The notes beneath the pieces are model-generated. The model was not told the DNA's origin, did not search any database, and saw only the letters and a program-made list of their open reading frames with translations. A stretch of DNA of 64,000 bases from Ignavibacteriota bacterium (lineage in GTDB: Bacteria > Bacteroidota > Ignavibacteria > Ignavibacteriales > Ignavibacteriaceae): positions 1,835,985 through 1,899,984 of the forward strand of contig CP053446.1 of NCBI GenBank assembly GCA_013285405.1. Direction: 5' to 3'. This document shows, one piece after another, positions 52,666 to 63,300 of the stretch. The position numbers and the translations under genes are program-made. Every line of letters starts with the position of its first letter. Position 1 is the first letter of the stretch.

Positions 52666-53787
52666 ATGAAAAAGTTGATTTTTACAATTATTACAATACC
52701 GTTTACTTTATTTGCACAACCGGAGCATTTTGGAGAGTTGATAATTGAACTATTAAATCAAGGATCAACTTGGAATGTAACATTTACATTAACTGCGATT
52801 ACTGCAAGATGGGATGAGAACTACGAATTAACATCAGAATATGAAATTATAGGTGATAATATAAATAGTAACGAACCTTCAGAAGTAACAGCATATTTTG
52901 ATCATATACTGGATCCCTGGGCGGGAATAAATCCAACCTTTGCCATCGGCCTTTATAAATTAAGCGCAATAGAAAATGGAGTGGAACAAGCTTATTTCTG
53001 GATCGACTGGAGAACGTCTGATGGTTCAGAATATGGAGATTTAAATTTCAAATATGACATCGGAAACAAAAACTTCCGAAATTGGGAAAACACCGAAACC
53101 ATAAATTTTAGTTACAAAACTATATGGGATATAACTAATGCTGATTTGGAAACATCGGGGTTAGAAAATTATTGGGAAAATTGTATGGGTCTAATTCACA
53201 ATTCTAATTTCAATCCACGATTAGTGTGGGGTCCATATCCAGATGAAAATTTTTCAGTTAATTATTACAAAATTTATAAAAAGACAGGTACAGGGAACTT
53301 TAACTTTTGTGAGACTAATTCAGGAGTAAATTGGGTGGATGATGATGAAACCGTCATCTTGGGACCACCTCAGGCTAATGAAACAATCTGCTATTATAAA
53401 GTTACAGCAGTCGGCTGGCAAAGCGAAGAATCGCTTGAAACCGATTATACAAATACAGTTGATACAAGGGTTGAAGGATCAAATCAAGATAAGCTAAACC
53501 AATATAACAATGCTAAGTTAGCAAACAGTTTTACATTATTCCAAAATTACCCAAATCCATTCAACCCAACGACAATAATTAGTTGGTATTCCCCACAAGA
53601 TGGTTTCATTACATTGGATGTCTTTGATATTCTAGGTAGCCAGATAGAGGTATTAGTAAATGAGTACAGAACATCAGGATTGAATTTTTTAGAATTCGAT
53701 GCGCGGAACTTACCAAGTGGAGTGTATTTCTATAAGATTCAAACCGGAGGTAATACAAATATTCGGAAGATGATAATACAGAAGTAA
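52666..53787 (+). CDS. T9SS-exported protein with fibronectin-like region
   Basis: 373 residues: signal peptide (PFTLFAQ), an N-terminal beta domain of unknown family (GELIIELLNQGSTWNVTFTL), a fibronectin-III-like part (about 185-270: VNYYKIYKKTGTGNFNF ... CYYKVTAVGWQSEES) and a T9SS sorting domain (LFQNYPNPFNPTTIISWYS ... NIRKMIIQK). Role unknown. Confidence 0.85.
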   Translation: MKKLIFTIITIPFTLFAQPEHFGELIIELLNQGSTWNVTFTLTAITARWDENYELTSEYEIIGDNINSNEPSEVTAYFDHILDPWAGINPTFAIGLYKLSAIENGVEQAYFWIDWRTSDGSEYGDLNFKYDIGNKNFRNWENTETINFSYKTIWDITNADLETSGLENYWENCMGLIHNSNFNPRLVWGPYPDENFSVNYYKIYKKTGTGNFNFCETNSGVNWVDDDETVILGPPQANETICYYKVTAVGWQSEESLETDYTNTVDTRVEGSNQDKLNQYNNAKLANSFTLFQNYPNPFNPTTIISWYSPQDGFITLDVFDILGSQIEVLVNEYRTSGLNFLEFDARNLPSGVYFYKIQTGGNTNIRKMIIQK

Positions 53788-53806
53788 TAATTTCAAAAGA
53801 TAAGAG

Positions 53807-53831
53807 GATTACATTCCTGTTAGATGTAATC
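53807..53831 (+). terminator. Probable terminator
   Basis: GATTACAT and ATGTAATC arms with a 9-nt loop followed by TTATTT, 20 bp after the T9SS gene. Confidence 0.6.
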
Positions 53832-53859
53832 TTATTTAAAATTTTATAAAGGTGTTGAT

Positions 53860-55362
53860 ATGAAAAAGATTATGATAATATTTTCATTTATAGTCGGATT
53901 ATCAAGTGCACAGCAACAAGTTGATGTTGTGTGGCCGACACTTGCAAATTCACCCTGGCCAATGGTAAAACACGATCCCCAATTCACAGGTCGTTCGCCT
54001 TACAAAGGACCACAGAGTGCAACTGTAATTTGGTTTTTGGACTTAGCCTATGGAATTTATTCCGGACCAGTTATTGGTGAAGATAAAAATTTATATTTTG
54101 GTTCTTATTTTTATTCGGCAGATAATTTCTACTGTTACAGCAATGATGGTGATTTTATTTGGGATTATTCATCTGGTCGATCCTTGCCTCCTGCTTCAGG
54201 TATTCTAATTGATTCGAGCAATACTATTTATTTTGGTTCATCAGACAAATATTTTTACGCAATTAATGCTGACGGCAGCTTAAAATGGGAATATCAAACC
54301 GAACATTTTTTTGGGCCCACCTTGATGAACATAGATCTTCAGGGTAATCTATACTCAACAAATAATAGCGGTCAATTATTTTCATTTAATTCTTCAGGTA
54401 ATTTAAACTGGAGTGTCACTTATGAAAGTGGATTCAACCAAAGGTCACCAGTGTTATCTACGGATGGAAATACAATTTATATAGCTGGTAAAGACTCAAA
54501 TCTGTTTGCCTTAAACTTGAATGGTAGTCTTAAATGGACGTTCAAATGCAGTAAAATACAAACAGCACCAATAGTAGATTCATATGATAATATATATTTT
54601 ATTGACCAGTATAGTTTATTTTCAATTTACCCTAATTCTGAGATTAGATGGGAGTTCTCAGATTTTCAATTCGGTTCGTATTCAATACCAGCAATAAATT
54701 ATGATGGAAATATTTATGCAATAGTAGGAGATACTGTGGCTCCGTATAACAAATTATTAGTATCAATTGATTTTGACGGTGAGTATCTATGGAAATATAT
54801 TTTTAACGATGAAGAAAATGATGAATTTTGGCAGCCTCTTATTTGTGATTCGGAAGGGACAGTATATGTTGGTTCAACATTGGGATACAACTATTATGCA
54901 ATTTCTAGCAATGGATCATTAAAGTGGAAGTTACCATTGACGTCCCCGATTCAGCAAATAGATAATACTGGTGCAATCAGCGATAATGGAACCTTATTTC
55001 TTGGTACGCACTACACAACCTTATTGCAGCATCAATGGAGAACATTGATGGCAATAAGGGACACTGTCACTTCTGTAGAAAATGAAAAAAAAGGATTGAT
55101 CAATTATCAACTTGAACAAAACTACCCTAATCCATTCAACTCAACCACTAACATTAAATATACAATCCCACAATCAGGAAGAGTTACAGTAATAGTTTAT
55201 GATATTATGGGTAGAGTAGTTGCATTACTTCTTGATAGATACCAGGATGCAGGAAGTTATGATGTAATTTTTCAACCTAAAGATTTTGCCAGTGGAATTT
55301 ATTTTTACACGCTAACTTCGGGAAACTTTACAGCTACGAAGAAATTAATATTGCTGAAGTAA
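53860..55362 (+). CDS. T9SS-exported PQQ-like beta-propeller protein
   Basis: 500 residues. Signal peptide (ending LSSAQ), then seven or eight PQQ-like propeller blades (YFYAINADGSLKWEYQTE, LFALNLNGSLKWTFKC and similar, with the A.N.DGSLKW motif), and a T9SS sorting domain (LEQNYPNPFNSTTNIKYTI ... KKLILLK). Such proteins resemble outer-membrane quinoprotein-like or scaffold propellers, but no catalytic cofactor residues are apparent. Confidence 0.88.
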   Translation: MKKIMIIFSFIVGLSSAQQQVDVVWPTLANSPWPMVKHDPQFTGRSPYKGPQSATVIWFLDLAYGIYSGPVIGEDKNLYFGSYFYSADNFYCYSNDGDFIWDYSSGRSLPPASGILIDSSNTIYFGSSDKYFYAINADGSLKWEYQTEHFFGPTLMNIDLQGNLYSTNNSGQLFSFNSSGNLNWSVTYESGFNQRSPVLSTDGNTIYIAGKDSNLFALNLNGSLKWTFKCSKIQTAPIVDSYDNIYFIDQYSLFSIYPNSEIRWEFSDFQFGSYSIPAINYDGNIYAIVGDTVAPYNKLLVSIDFDGEYLWKYIFNDEENDEFWQPLICDSEGTVYVGSTLGYNYYAISSNGSLKWKLPLTSPIQQIDNTGAISDNGTLFLGTHYTTLLQHQWRTLMAIRDTVTSVENEKKGLINYQLEQNYPNPFNSTTNIKYTIPQSGRVTVIVYDIMGRVVALLLDRYQDAGSYDVIFQPKDFASGIYFYTLTSGNFTATKKLILLK

Positions 55363-55377
55363 CCTCACTTAAAATTC

Positions 55378-55403
55378 AAAGGCCGGGGCGAACTCCGGCT
55401 TTC
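55378..55403. terminator. Bidirectional terminator between convergent genes
   Basis: AAAGGCCGG ... CCGGCTTTC stem (GCCGG/CCGGC core) with A-rich left and T-rich right flanks, between the propeller gene (plus) and the peroxidase gene (minus). Confidence 0.75.
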
Positions 55404-55404
55404 T

Positions 55405-55986
55405 TTATTTCTTCAACTCACCTTCAATCGCAGAAATTACTTCATCACTCGCCGGTTCAACTTTGGTTCTGAACCTCGCAACAATTTTTCCGTCTTTTGA
55501 GATGATAAACTTTTCGAAATTCCATTTTACATCACCATTCTCAGTAACATTATTGTTTATTAGTCTATCATAAAGTGGTGACCTTTCATCGCCGAGTACT
55601 TTTATCTTGTCAAACAATTTAAATGTTACCCCAAACTTCGAGCTGCAAAAGTTTTGGATTTGCTCGTTTGTGCCAGGCTCTTGTCCACCAAAATCATTGC
55701 AAGGGAAAGCGAGAATTTCGAAACCTTTTGGATTATATTTTTCATAAATCTTCTGTAAGCCGGCATACTGCTTTGTGTAGCCGCATTCGCTTGCAACATT
55801 TACTATCATCAAAACTTTTCCGTTGTAATCTGATAGTTTTATTTTGTTATTGTTCATATCGAGAACAGTAATGTCGTTTATGTTGTCCATCGAAATTTTT
55901 CCTTCTTGAAAGCTTGATATTTTTTCCTGTGCAATTAGCTGTGTTATAGTTATAAGGAATATAATCCATAAAAAATTCTTAATCAT
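55405..55986 (-). CDS. Glutathione peroxidase family protein, exported
   Basis: 193 residues with an N-terminal signal peptide (TITQLIAQ). Conserved peroxidase segments: NVASECGYTKQYAGLQKIYEKY with catalytic Cys, LAFPCNDFGGQEPGTNEQIQ and KWNFEKFIISKDGKIVARF. Uses Cys, not selenocysteine. Probably a periplasmic thioredoxin-dependent peroxidase. Monocistronic. Confidence 0.93.
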   Translation of the reverse strand: MIKNFLWIIFLITITQLIAQEKISSFQEGKISMDNINDITVLDMNNNKIKLSDYNGKVLMIVNVASECGYTKQYAGLQKIYEKYNPKGFEILAFPCNDFGGQEPGTNEQIQNFCSSKFGVTFKLFDKIKVLGDERSPLYDRLINNNVTENGDVKWNFEKFIISKDGKIVARFRTKVEPASDEVISAIEGELKK

Positions 55987-56089
55987 TTTATCTCCTTCTA
56001 ATTTGTTTTTTAAAAATACAAACTGTATCGTTCAAATCATTTTTCTGAATTACTCTTTGTCCTGACAAGATCATTCACAAGGCATGAGG

Positions 56090-56350
56090 TTAACGTAAGA
56101 CATTACTCTGTTTTCTAAGCAAATAAATTCTTGAACCAATAAACTGTCCGAGAAAAAATGCTGGTATTGTAAAAAATAGAGTTTCGACCTCGAATACTGT
56201 ACCAGTTAGAAACCGGAATAAAATAATTAATCCAACCGGAATATGTATTGCAAGAAAAAACTGCAATGAGAATTTTTTTACATTCGCCCGCCAGTATCCG
56301 AATGGTATATTAATAATGAAAGTAAAGAATGTTAGTAGAATAATATTCAT
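56090..56350 (-). CDS. Small membrane protein of unknown function
   Basis: 86 residues from ATG 56350 (105 from 56407, but that start lies next to the pta terminator). Three predicted membrane helices (IILLTFFTFIINIPFGYWR, FFLAIHIPVGLIILFRFL, FFTIPAFFLGQFIGSRIYLL) with basic linkers. Family not recognised. Downstream of pta on the same strand, separated by its terminator. Confidence 0.65.
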   Translation of the reverse strand: MNIILLTFFTFIINIPFGYWRANVKKFSLQFFLAIHIPVGLIILFRFLTGTVFEVETLFFTIPAFFLGQFIGSRIYLLRKQSNVLR

Positions 56351-56410
56351 TTGTAGTAAAATTTTGAAACCGAACTTAGGAAAAAGTATGTGATGAATAA
56401 AATACAAAAA

Positions 56411-56429
56411 CCCCCTCCTTTGGAGGGGG
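56411..56429 (-). terminator. Intrinsic terminator of pta
   Basis: CCCCCTCC-TTT-GGAGGGGG stem; on the minus strand it is followed by TTTTTG. 12 bp after the pta stop. The stem sequence is followed on the plus strand by a second G-rich tract (AGGGGGAGG), typical of a repeat found in related genomes. Confidence 0.85.
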
Positions 56430-56441
56430 TAGGGGGAGGCT

Positions 56442-57419
56442 TTAACTCATCAACGCTGCAATTGCTGCTGTGTTGGCAACATCATCAACACTGCAGCCGC
56501 GGCTCAAATCAAAAAATGGTTTTTTCAATCCTTGAACCATTGGTCCAACTGCTTCTGCTTTGCCCCAGCGTTGAGCGATTTTGTAAGCAATATTTCCAGA
56601 ATTCAAATCTGGAAATATTAATACATTTGCTCTGCCTGCAACATTGCTACCTGGTGCTTTCTTCTTTCCGATAGATTCAATAATTGCTGCATCAAATTGT
56701 AATTCTCCGTCAACATTCAGGTCCGGTCTCTTTGAACGAATGATTGCCGTTGCATTCAAAACTTTATCAACAGCTTCATGCTTTGCACTTCCTTTTGTAG
56801 AAAATGATAGCATTGCAATAAACGGCTCTTCACCTGTAAGTTTTCTATGATTGTCTGCAGTTGAAATCGCAATATCTGCTAACTGCTTTTCGTCAGGTGC
56901 GGGAACAACTGCACAATCAGCAAAAGAATAATTTTTATCCGGAAAAAGCATAAGGAAGAAGCTCGATACAATTGAAATTCCTTCCGGCATTCCGATACAT
57001 TGAATTCCTGCACGCATAACATCAGCAGTAGCTGAAGCTGAACCGGCAACACTTCCATCAGCCATATTTTCTTTTACAATCATAGCAGCAAAAAATAAGT
57101 CCTGCTGAACAGTACTTCTTGCCTGTTCGATAGTTACACCTTTGTGTTTGCGAAGGTTGAAGAAAATATTTGTAAAGTCGCTCAGTTTGTCAGATGTTGT
57201 AGGATTTATAATTCTTACTCCTGTAAGATCAACATCTAATCGTTTCGCATCTTTGTGAATTCTGTCTTCATCACCGAGAGTAATTACTGAAACCGTTTTT
57301 TCTTTGGTTAGTTTCTCTGCAGCTCTGAGTACTCTTTCATCGTGGGATTCAGGAAGGATTATTGTCTTTCTTGCCTTTGATGCTTTTTCCTTTATCTCAT
57401 TTAACAGCTTGATTTCCAT
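56442..57419 (-). CDS. pta: Phosphate acetyltransferase
   Basis: 325 residues; interconverts acetyl-CoA and acetyl phosphate. Short Pta form without the N-terminal DRTGG/P-loop domains. Conserved IILPESHDERVLRAAEKL, GSVAGSASATADVMRAGIQ, FADCAVVPAPDEKQLADIAI and MLSFSTKGSAKHE. No acetate kinase gene is adjacent. Confidence 0.95.
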   Translation of the reverse strand: MEIKLLNEIKEKASKARKTIILPESHDERVLRAAEKLTKEKTVSVITLGDEDRIHKDAKRLDVDLTGVRIINPTTSDKLSDFTNIFFNLRKHKGVTIEQARSTVQQDLFFAAMIVKENMADGSVAGSASATADVMRAGIQCIGMPEGISIVSSFFLMLFPDKNYSFADCAVVPAPDEKQLADIAISTADNHRKLTGEEPFIAMLSFSTKGSAKHEAVDKVLNATAIIRSKRPDLNVDGELQFDAAIIESIGKKKAPGSNVAGRANVLIFPDLNSGNIAYKIAQRWGKAEAVGPMVQGLKKPFFDLSRGCSVDDVANTAAIAALMS

Positions 57420-57630
57420 ATTGTCTCCATATTTTTAAGAAAATGACATTCAAAATTACGAAAACAGAAAATGATTTTTTGTGAAAAGCAGAGAATAGGA
57501 CATATAGATTTTCATGAGAAAAGAAGTTAGTTGAGTCTATATTCCTCATCATAAATAAGCGATTAATTTTTCCTTAATTCAGATTGATTTTTGACGCCAA
57601 ATAATATACATTCACAGCCTTAAAAATTTT
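57420..57630. promoter_or_regulatory. Divergent promoter region pta / yggS operon
   Basis: 211 bp between divergent genes; AT-rich, must contain both promoters. TTTTTGACG and AATAATATACATT at 57589-57611 could be -33/-7-like elements for the plus-strand operon, but this is not certain. Confidence 0.3.
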
Positions 57631-58332
57631 ATGATTGCAGAAAATATAAGGCATCTCAGTGAGCGGATAGCTGCTAAATGTGATGAATTTAAGCGAAATT
57701 CGCAAGAGATCAGACTAATCGCAGTTTCCAAATTTTTCGGGATAGATGCAATAACTGAAGCTCAGCGGCTGGGTATTACTAATTTCGGTGAGAACAGGGC
57801 TCAGGAACTCAGAGATAAGTATGAAATACTCGGTGATATAGTAACCTGGCATTTCATCGGGAATCTGCAGAGAAACAAAATCAAGTATGTAGTTAGGACA
57901 GCAGAATATATTCATTCAGTTGATTCGGCTTCTCTCGCTGATGAAATAAATAAAGAAGCAAAAAAGTTAAACAAGGTTCAGAAGATTCTACTCGAAGTTA
58001 AAACCTCTTCAGAAGAAACAAAATCCGGATTAAGTGATGATACGGAAGTACTGGAACTTGTGAAGCACTGTTCAAATCTTCCGAATGTTGAGCTGTTGGG
58101 ACTAATGACAATGGCTGCATTCACTGAAGATGAAAAGATAATCAGAAAAAGTTTTGCTGATTTGCGTAACTTAAAAGAGAAAATAAATAAAAATGGTTTT
58201 GACCTCAAAGAACTTTCAATGGGGATGACAAACGATTATGAAATTGCAATTGAAGAAGGAGCAACTATGCTGAGAATTGGTTCAGCTATATTTGGTCAAA
58301 GAGATACAACAAAAGACTGGAGGCAGTCGTGA
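57631..58332 (+). CDS. yggS: PLP homeostasis protein (YggS/PROSC family)
   Basis: 233 residues, alanine-racemase-like N-terminal TIM barrel. The PLP-binding lysine lies in RLIAVSKFFGIDAI; also NFGENRAQELRDKYE, WHFIGNLQRNK and ELSMGMTNDYEIAIEEGATMLRIGSAIFG. First gene of a tight six-gene operon. Its last 4 bp overlap the GTG start of the next gene; the yggS-divIVA neighbourhood is common in bacteria. Confidence 0.95.
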   Translation: MIAENIRHLSERIAAKCDEFKRNSQEIRLIAVSKFFGIDAITEAQRLGITNFGENRAQELRDKYEILGDIVTWHFIGNLQRNKIKYVVRTAEYIHSVDSASLADEINKEAKKLNKVQKILLEVKTSSEETKSGLSDDTEVLELVKHCSNLPNVELLGLMTMAAFTEDEKIIRKSFADLRNLKEKINKNGFDLKELSMGMTNDYEIAIEEGATMLRIGSAIFGQRDTTKDWRQS

Positions 58333-58865
58333 AGCTTTCACCGGTTTTAATTAAAAAACAGGAATTTGAAAAATCAATGAGAGGATACAATGTTGAGGAA
58401 GTTCAGGCTTTTCTCGATAAAGTTTCCACCGACGCAGAGGAACTGCTAAATGAAAATGAGCAATTGCAAAATGAAATTGAAAAATTAACGCGTGAGCTGA
58501 ATGAGTTTCATAAAATCGAGCAGAAGCTGCAGGATTCAATATTAAAAACACAAGAAACCTCAGCACAGGTAATTGAATCTGCAAAGAAGCAATCAGCGGT
58601 GATTATTAAAGAAGCAGAAATTAAAGCTTCGCAGATTGTACAAAATGCTGAAGAAAAAGTAAATCAAATGCAAAATGCTGTAATGATTTTACGTGAAGAA
58701 AAAGATTTAATTACTGCACGACTGAAGGCGATTGTAAGTTCACAGGCAAATCTGCTCGAAGGTAAAATTAAAGATTCCGGTCAGGAACCGAAAAAAAATG
58801 TTGCACGGGAAAAACCAGAAAAGCTCGATATTGATGTTGACGGGATTGTAGATAAACTTTTATAA
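58329..58865 (+). CDS. DivIVA-domain coiled-coil protein
   Basis: 178 residues. N-terminal DivIVA signature (LSPVLIKKQEFEKSMRGYNVEEVQAFLDKV), then a long coiled coil with AKKQSAVIIKEAEIKASQIV. GTG start at 58329 overlapping yggS (GTGA). DivIVA-like proteins mark curved membranes or scaffold envelope growth; the role in Bacteroidota is poorly known. Confidence 0.9.
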   Translation: MKLSPVLIKKQEFEKSMRGYNVEEVQAFLDKVSTDAEELLNENEQLQNEIEKLTRELNEFHKIEQKLQDSILKTQETSAQVIESAKKQSAVIIKEAEIKASQIVQNAEEKVNQMQNAVMILREEKDLITARLKAIVSSQANLLEGKIKDSGQEPKKNVAREKPEKLDIDVDGIVDKLL

Positions 58866-58867
58866 TA

Positions 58868-59692
58868 ATGAGTAAGCTGATTTCTAATATTAATGAGACT
58901 CTCGAAGTTATCAGAAAACATACTTCGGAGAAATATCCGGTTGGAATAATTCTCGGTACCGGATTAGGCGGACTGGTTAAAGACATTAATATTACACATC
59001 AAATTGATTATGAAAATCTTCCGCATTTCCCGATTTCAACAGTTGAATCACATCGCGGTAAGCTGATCTTCGGAACAATCAACGGAAAAAATGTTGTAGC
59101 AATGCAGGGACGATTTCATTTTTACGAAGGTTATTCGATGCAGCAAATTACATATCCTGTTCGTGTGATGAAATTTTTGGGAGTTGAAACTTTGCTCGTT
59201 TCAAATGCATGCGGTGGAATGAATCCGCAGTACAGGAAAGGCGATGTAATGATTATGGTTGATCATATAAATATGCTGGGAGATAATCCACTTATCGGAA
59301 AAAATGAAGATGAATTTGGACCAAGATTTCCTGATATGAGTGAGCCGTACAGTTTTGAACTAATTGAACTTGCTGAAAAAATAGCTCTTGAAAATCAGCT
59401 AAAGATTCAGAAAGGTGTTTATGTAGCTGTTCCGGGACCAAACCTTGAAACTAAAGCAGAGTACAGATTTCTCAGAGCGACTGGTGCTGATGTGGTTGGA
59501 ATGTCAACTATTCCGGAAAATATTGTTGCAAATCATATGGGAATGAAAGTACTTGGAATCAGCATTATTACAGACGAATGTTTCCCGGATTCACTAAAAC
59601 CGGTGAATGTAGAAGAGATTATTGCGGCTGCAATGAAGGCTGAACCTAAAATGACATTAATTATGAAAGAATTAATTAAGAGACTGAAATGA
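58868..59692 (+). CDS. Purine nucleoside phosphorylase (trimeric type I)
   Basis: 274 residues. Conserved GIILGTGLGGLVKDI (phosphate loop), RFHFYEGYSMQQITYPVRVMK, SNACGGMNPQYRKGDVMIM and GMSTIPENIVANHMGMKVLGIS. Cleaves inosine/guanosine in purine salvage. 2 bp after the DivIVA gene and overlapping the next gene by 4 bp. Confidence 0.95.
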   Translation: MSKLISNINETLEVIRKHTSEKYPVGIILGTGLGGLVKDINITHQIDYENLPHFPISTVESHRGKLIFGTINGKNVVAMQGRFHFYEGYSMQQITYPVRVMKFLGVETLLVSNACGGMNPQYRKGDVMIMVDHINMLGDNPLIGKNEDEFGPRFPDMSEPYSFELIELAEKIALENQLKIQKGVYVAVPGPNLETKAEYRFLRATGADVVGMSTIPENIVANHMGMKVLGISIITDECFPDSLKPVNVEEIIAAAMKAEPKMTLIMKELIKRLK

Positions 59693-60300
59693 AAAAATTT
59701 ATTTCATCATATAGTGTTCCTTTACTTCTCGGATTATTGATTTTTGCCTCCGATTTTCTTAATACATCGCTTTTCAATTTTGGTGATAGAAATTTTGCGG
59801 TATGGTTTGTTCTCTCGATTCTTTGCTTTGCCTGCGGCTGGTATATTAACAGATCACTGGGATGGCAGAGGGGTGGAAGAATAGTATTTTCTGTAACTGT
59901 TGCTGCAACAATACTCAGCATTGCGATTATAGTTTTTTTTAATGAATATTTTGGAACGTTCGAATTGCTTGTTGAAAACCTTATCCTTTTCAGTTTGCGA
60001 AACATTACTTTGGGTGCAATGGGAATTTTCGGAATGGCAATACAGGAAGTTCTTAGCGGCGAAAAAGAAGCTTTGATATTGAGAGAAAAGGTCAAAGTTT
60101 TTGAAGCAACTGCCGCTGATTCAAGAAAAGAAGCTGATCTATTAATAAAAGAAGCGAGATTAACTGCTGATACTATAATTAATCAGGCTGAATCAAATGC
60201 AAAAAATACTTTTCTGAAAAAAGAAAGAATCGAACAGGAACTGAAAGAGTTTATTCAAATTGAAAGAGAACTGATAAAGAAATACGAAGAGCTCAAATAA
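59689..60300 (+). CDS. Membrane protein with cytoplasmic coiled coil
   Basis: 203 residues: four predicted helices (about 8-125: SYSVPLLLGLLIFASDF, FAVWFVLSILCFACGWYI, IVFSVTVAATILSIAIIVFF, NITLGAMGIFGMAI), then a charged coiled coil (about 130-203) whose KEADLLIKEARLTADTIINQ resembles the DivIVA coiled coil two genes upstream. Family not recognised; a membrane anchor or partner for the DivIVA-like protein is plausible. Confidence 0.75.
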   Translation: MKKFISSYSVPLLLGLLIFASDFLNTSLFNFGDRNFAVWFVLSILCFACGWYINRSLGWQRGGRIVFSVTVAATILSIAIIVFFNEYFGTFELLVENLILFSLRNITLGAMGIFGMAIQEVLSGEKEALILREKVKVFEATAADSRKEADLLIKEARLTADTIINQAESNAKNTFLKKERIEQELKEFIQIERELIKKYEELK

Positions 60301-60308
60301 ATTTTAAT

Positions 60309-63300
60309 ATGTACAAACAAGGATTAGAAAAAATAAAATATCCCGAAACAGAACTTGAAGTCTTAAAGTTTTGGTCGGAGAATAAAATATTTCAAAAGAG
60401 TGTGGAATTTCGCTCACCTGAAAAATCGTTTACATTCTATGAGGGTCCGCCAACTGCAAACGGTAAGCCCGGGATTCATCACGTTATGGCTCGCACGTTA
60501 AAAGATATCGTTTGCAGATATAAAACTATGCGTGGTTATCGTGTGGAAAGAAAAGCGGGATGGGATACTCATGGTCTTCCTGTTGAAATAGAAGTAGAAA
60601 AAACTCTCGGTATAAAAAATAAAAGTGAAGTTGCTAAGTTCGGAGTTGAAAAATATAATCAGGCTTGCCGCGATTCTGTGTTCACATATCTTGATCTCTG
60701 GGAAAAGATGACCGAACGAATGGGCTACTGGATTGATTTAAAATCTGCTTATATAACTTTAACCAACGATTATATTGAATCAGTTTGGTGGGCACTCAAA
60801 ACTCTTTATGAAAAGGATCTCATTTATAAAGATTACAAAATCGTTCCGCAGGATCCGAAATCTGAAACTGTTCTTTCAATGGCAGAATTAGCACTTGGCT
60901 ATCGCGAAACAAAAGATCCTTCAGTTTATGTATTATTTAAATTGAAAGATAAAGACGAATACTTTCTTGTATGGACAACAACACCATGGACATTAATTTC
61001 GAACGTTGCTCTCGCTGTTGGATCCGATGTTGACTATGTGAAAGTTCTTAATAAAGAAAAGAAAATTATTCTCGCAAAAGAATTACTGGCAACACTTGAT
61101 GGAGAATATGAAATCCTTGAGGAAATGAAAGGGAAGGAATTAGAGGGTATTGAGTATGAACAGCTTTTACCTTATGTAAAACCGAATAAGAAAGCATTCT
61201 TCGTTTGTCCGGGAGATTTTGTAAGTACGGATACAGGTTCGGGAATCGTTCACATTGCGCCTGCATTTGGTGCCGATGATTATGATCTCTTGAAGAAATA
61301 TAATCTTCCAATGCTGCAGCCGGTTGACAGAGGTGGAAAGTTCACCTCAGAAATTACAGATTATGCAGGGCAGTTCGTAAAAGATGCTGATAAAGATATT
61401 ATTATTAAGTTGAAAACCGAAGGCAAACTCTATAAAAAAGAAACCATCGTCCACACATATCCATTCAGTTGGCGTCATCAGGATGTACCAGTAATTTATT
61501 ATGCCCGTGAATCATGGTTTATCAGAACAACCAGTGTTGCAAAACGAATGATTGAGCTTAATAAAACTATCAACTGGCAGCCACCGGAAGTTGGTGCCGG
61601 AAGATTTGGAAATTGGCTTGAGGAAAATAAAGACTGGGCTTTATCGCGTGACAGATTTTGGGCAACACCGCTTCCTTTCTGGATAAATGAAGAAGGCGAT
61701 ATTCTGCCAATCGGAAGTGTTGAAGAGTTGAAAGAAGGATTTATCGTTGAAAACGATAAACGCATTTCAGTAAGAGAAATCGAAAATATTGATCTCCACA
61801 AACCATTTGTAGATAAAGTTCTTTTTGAGAAAGAAGGAAAAATATATACACGGACACCAGAACTGATTGATGTCTGGTTTGATTCAGGGGCAATGCCGTT
61901 TGCTCAATATCATTATCCATTTGAAAATAAAGAATGGTTTGAAAAGAAAGCGTTTCCTGCTGATTTCATCTGCGAAGGAATTGATCAGACACGGGGATGG
62001 TTCTATACACTACACGCAATAGCAACAATGCTGTTTGATAGCGTTGCTTATAAAAATTTGATTGTGAACGAATTAATTCTTGACAAGAATGGTATGAAGA
62101 TGTCAAAGTCAAAAGGCAACACAGTTGATCCTTTTGTCCTTTTTGAAAAGTATGGCGCTGATGCAACAAGATGGTATCTTGTAACGAATAGTCCGCCATG
62201 GAGACCAACTCTTTTCGATGAAGAAGGTTTGGTTGAAGTACAAAGAAAATTTTTCGGAACGCTTTTAAATACTTATGCATTTTTCGCGTTGTATGCTAAC
62301 ATAGATGGATTTGAAAATAAACAGGCGCAGGTTCCGCTTTCTAAAAGAGAAGAAATTGACAGATGGATTCTTTCGAAATTAAACTCATTAGTTGAAGCAA
62401 ATATTAAACTGATGGATGAGTATGAAGTTACAAAAGCCGCAAGAGCAACTTCTGACTTCACGATTGATCATCTTTCGAACTGGTATGTAAGGAGATGCAG
62501 AAGAAGATTCTGGAAATCTGAAATGAATGAAAACAAACTGGCTGCTTATCAAACATTATATGAATGTCTTGTTACAATCTCAAAATTAATTGCGCCTTTT
62601 ACTCCATTTCTTGGAGAAGAATTATTCCAGAATTTAAATTCTGTCACGAAGAGTGAAAAAACCGAATCGGTACATTTAACTGATTTTCCGGTTACAGGTG
62701 AGATTGATAAAGAGCTCGAACAAAAAATGGATTTGGCTCAGCACGTTGTTTATCTTGTCAGAGCAATCAGGGCAAAATCGAATTTAAAAGTGCGTCAGCC
62801 TCTGAAAAAGCTCATTGTTGTTATTGAAAAGAATAAGAAAGATGCTTTGTTAAAGATGAAGGACGTAATACTCGAAGAAGTGAATATTAAAGAACTCGAA
62901 ATACTTGATGACGATTCAACGTTGGTGCATAAATCAGCAAAAGCAAACTTTAAAACAATCGGACCAAAGTTTGGTAAAAATGTTAAAGCTGTCGCAGAAA
63001 AAATTAAAAACTTTACCTCCACTGAAATCAGCTTAATCGAGAAAGGTGATTCAGTTGCTGTTGAAATTAATGGTGAAAGTTTATCAGTTAGTAAAGATGA
63101 TGTTGAAATATTAAGCGAACAAATATCAGGCTGGATTGTTGAAAGTGAAACCGGCGTTACTGTTGCTGTTGATACACATCTTACACCCGAACTGATTTCA
63201 GAAGGTTTGGCGAGAGAATTCGTTAACAGAATTCAGAATATGAGGAAAGATGCCGGTTTCCAGGTTACAGATAAAATCAATATTGCATTTTCAGGAAATT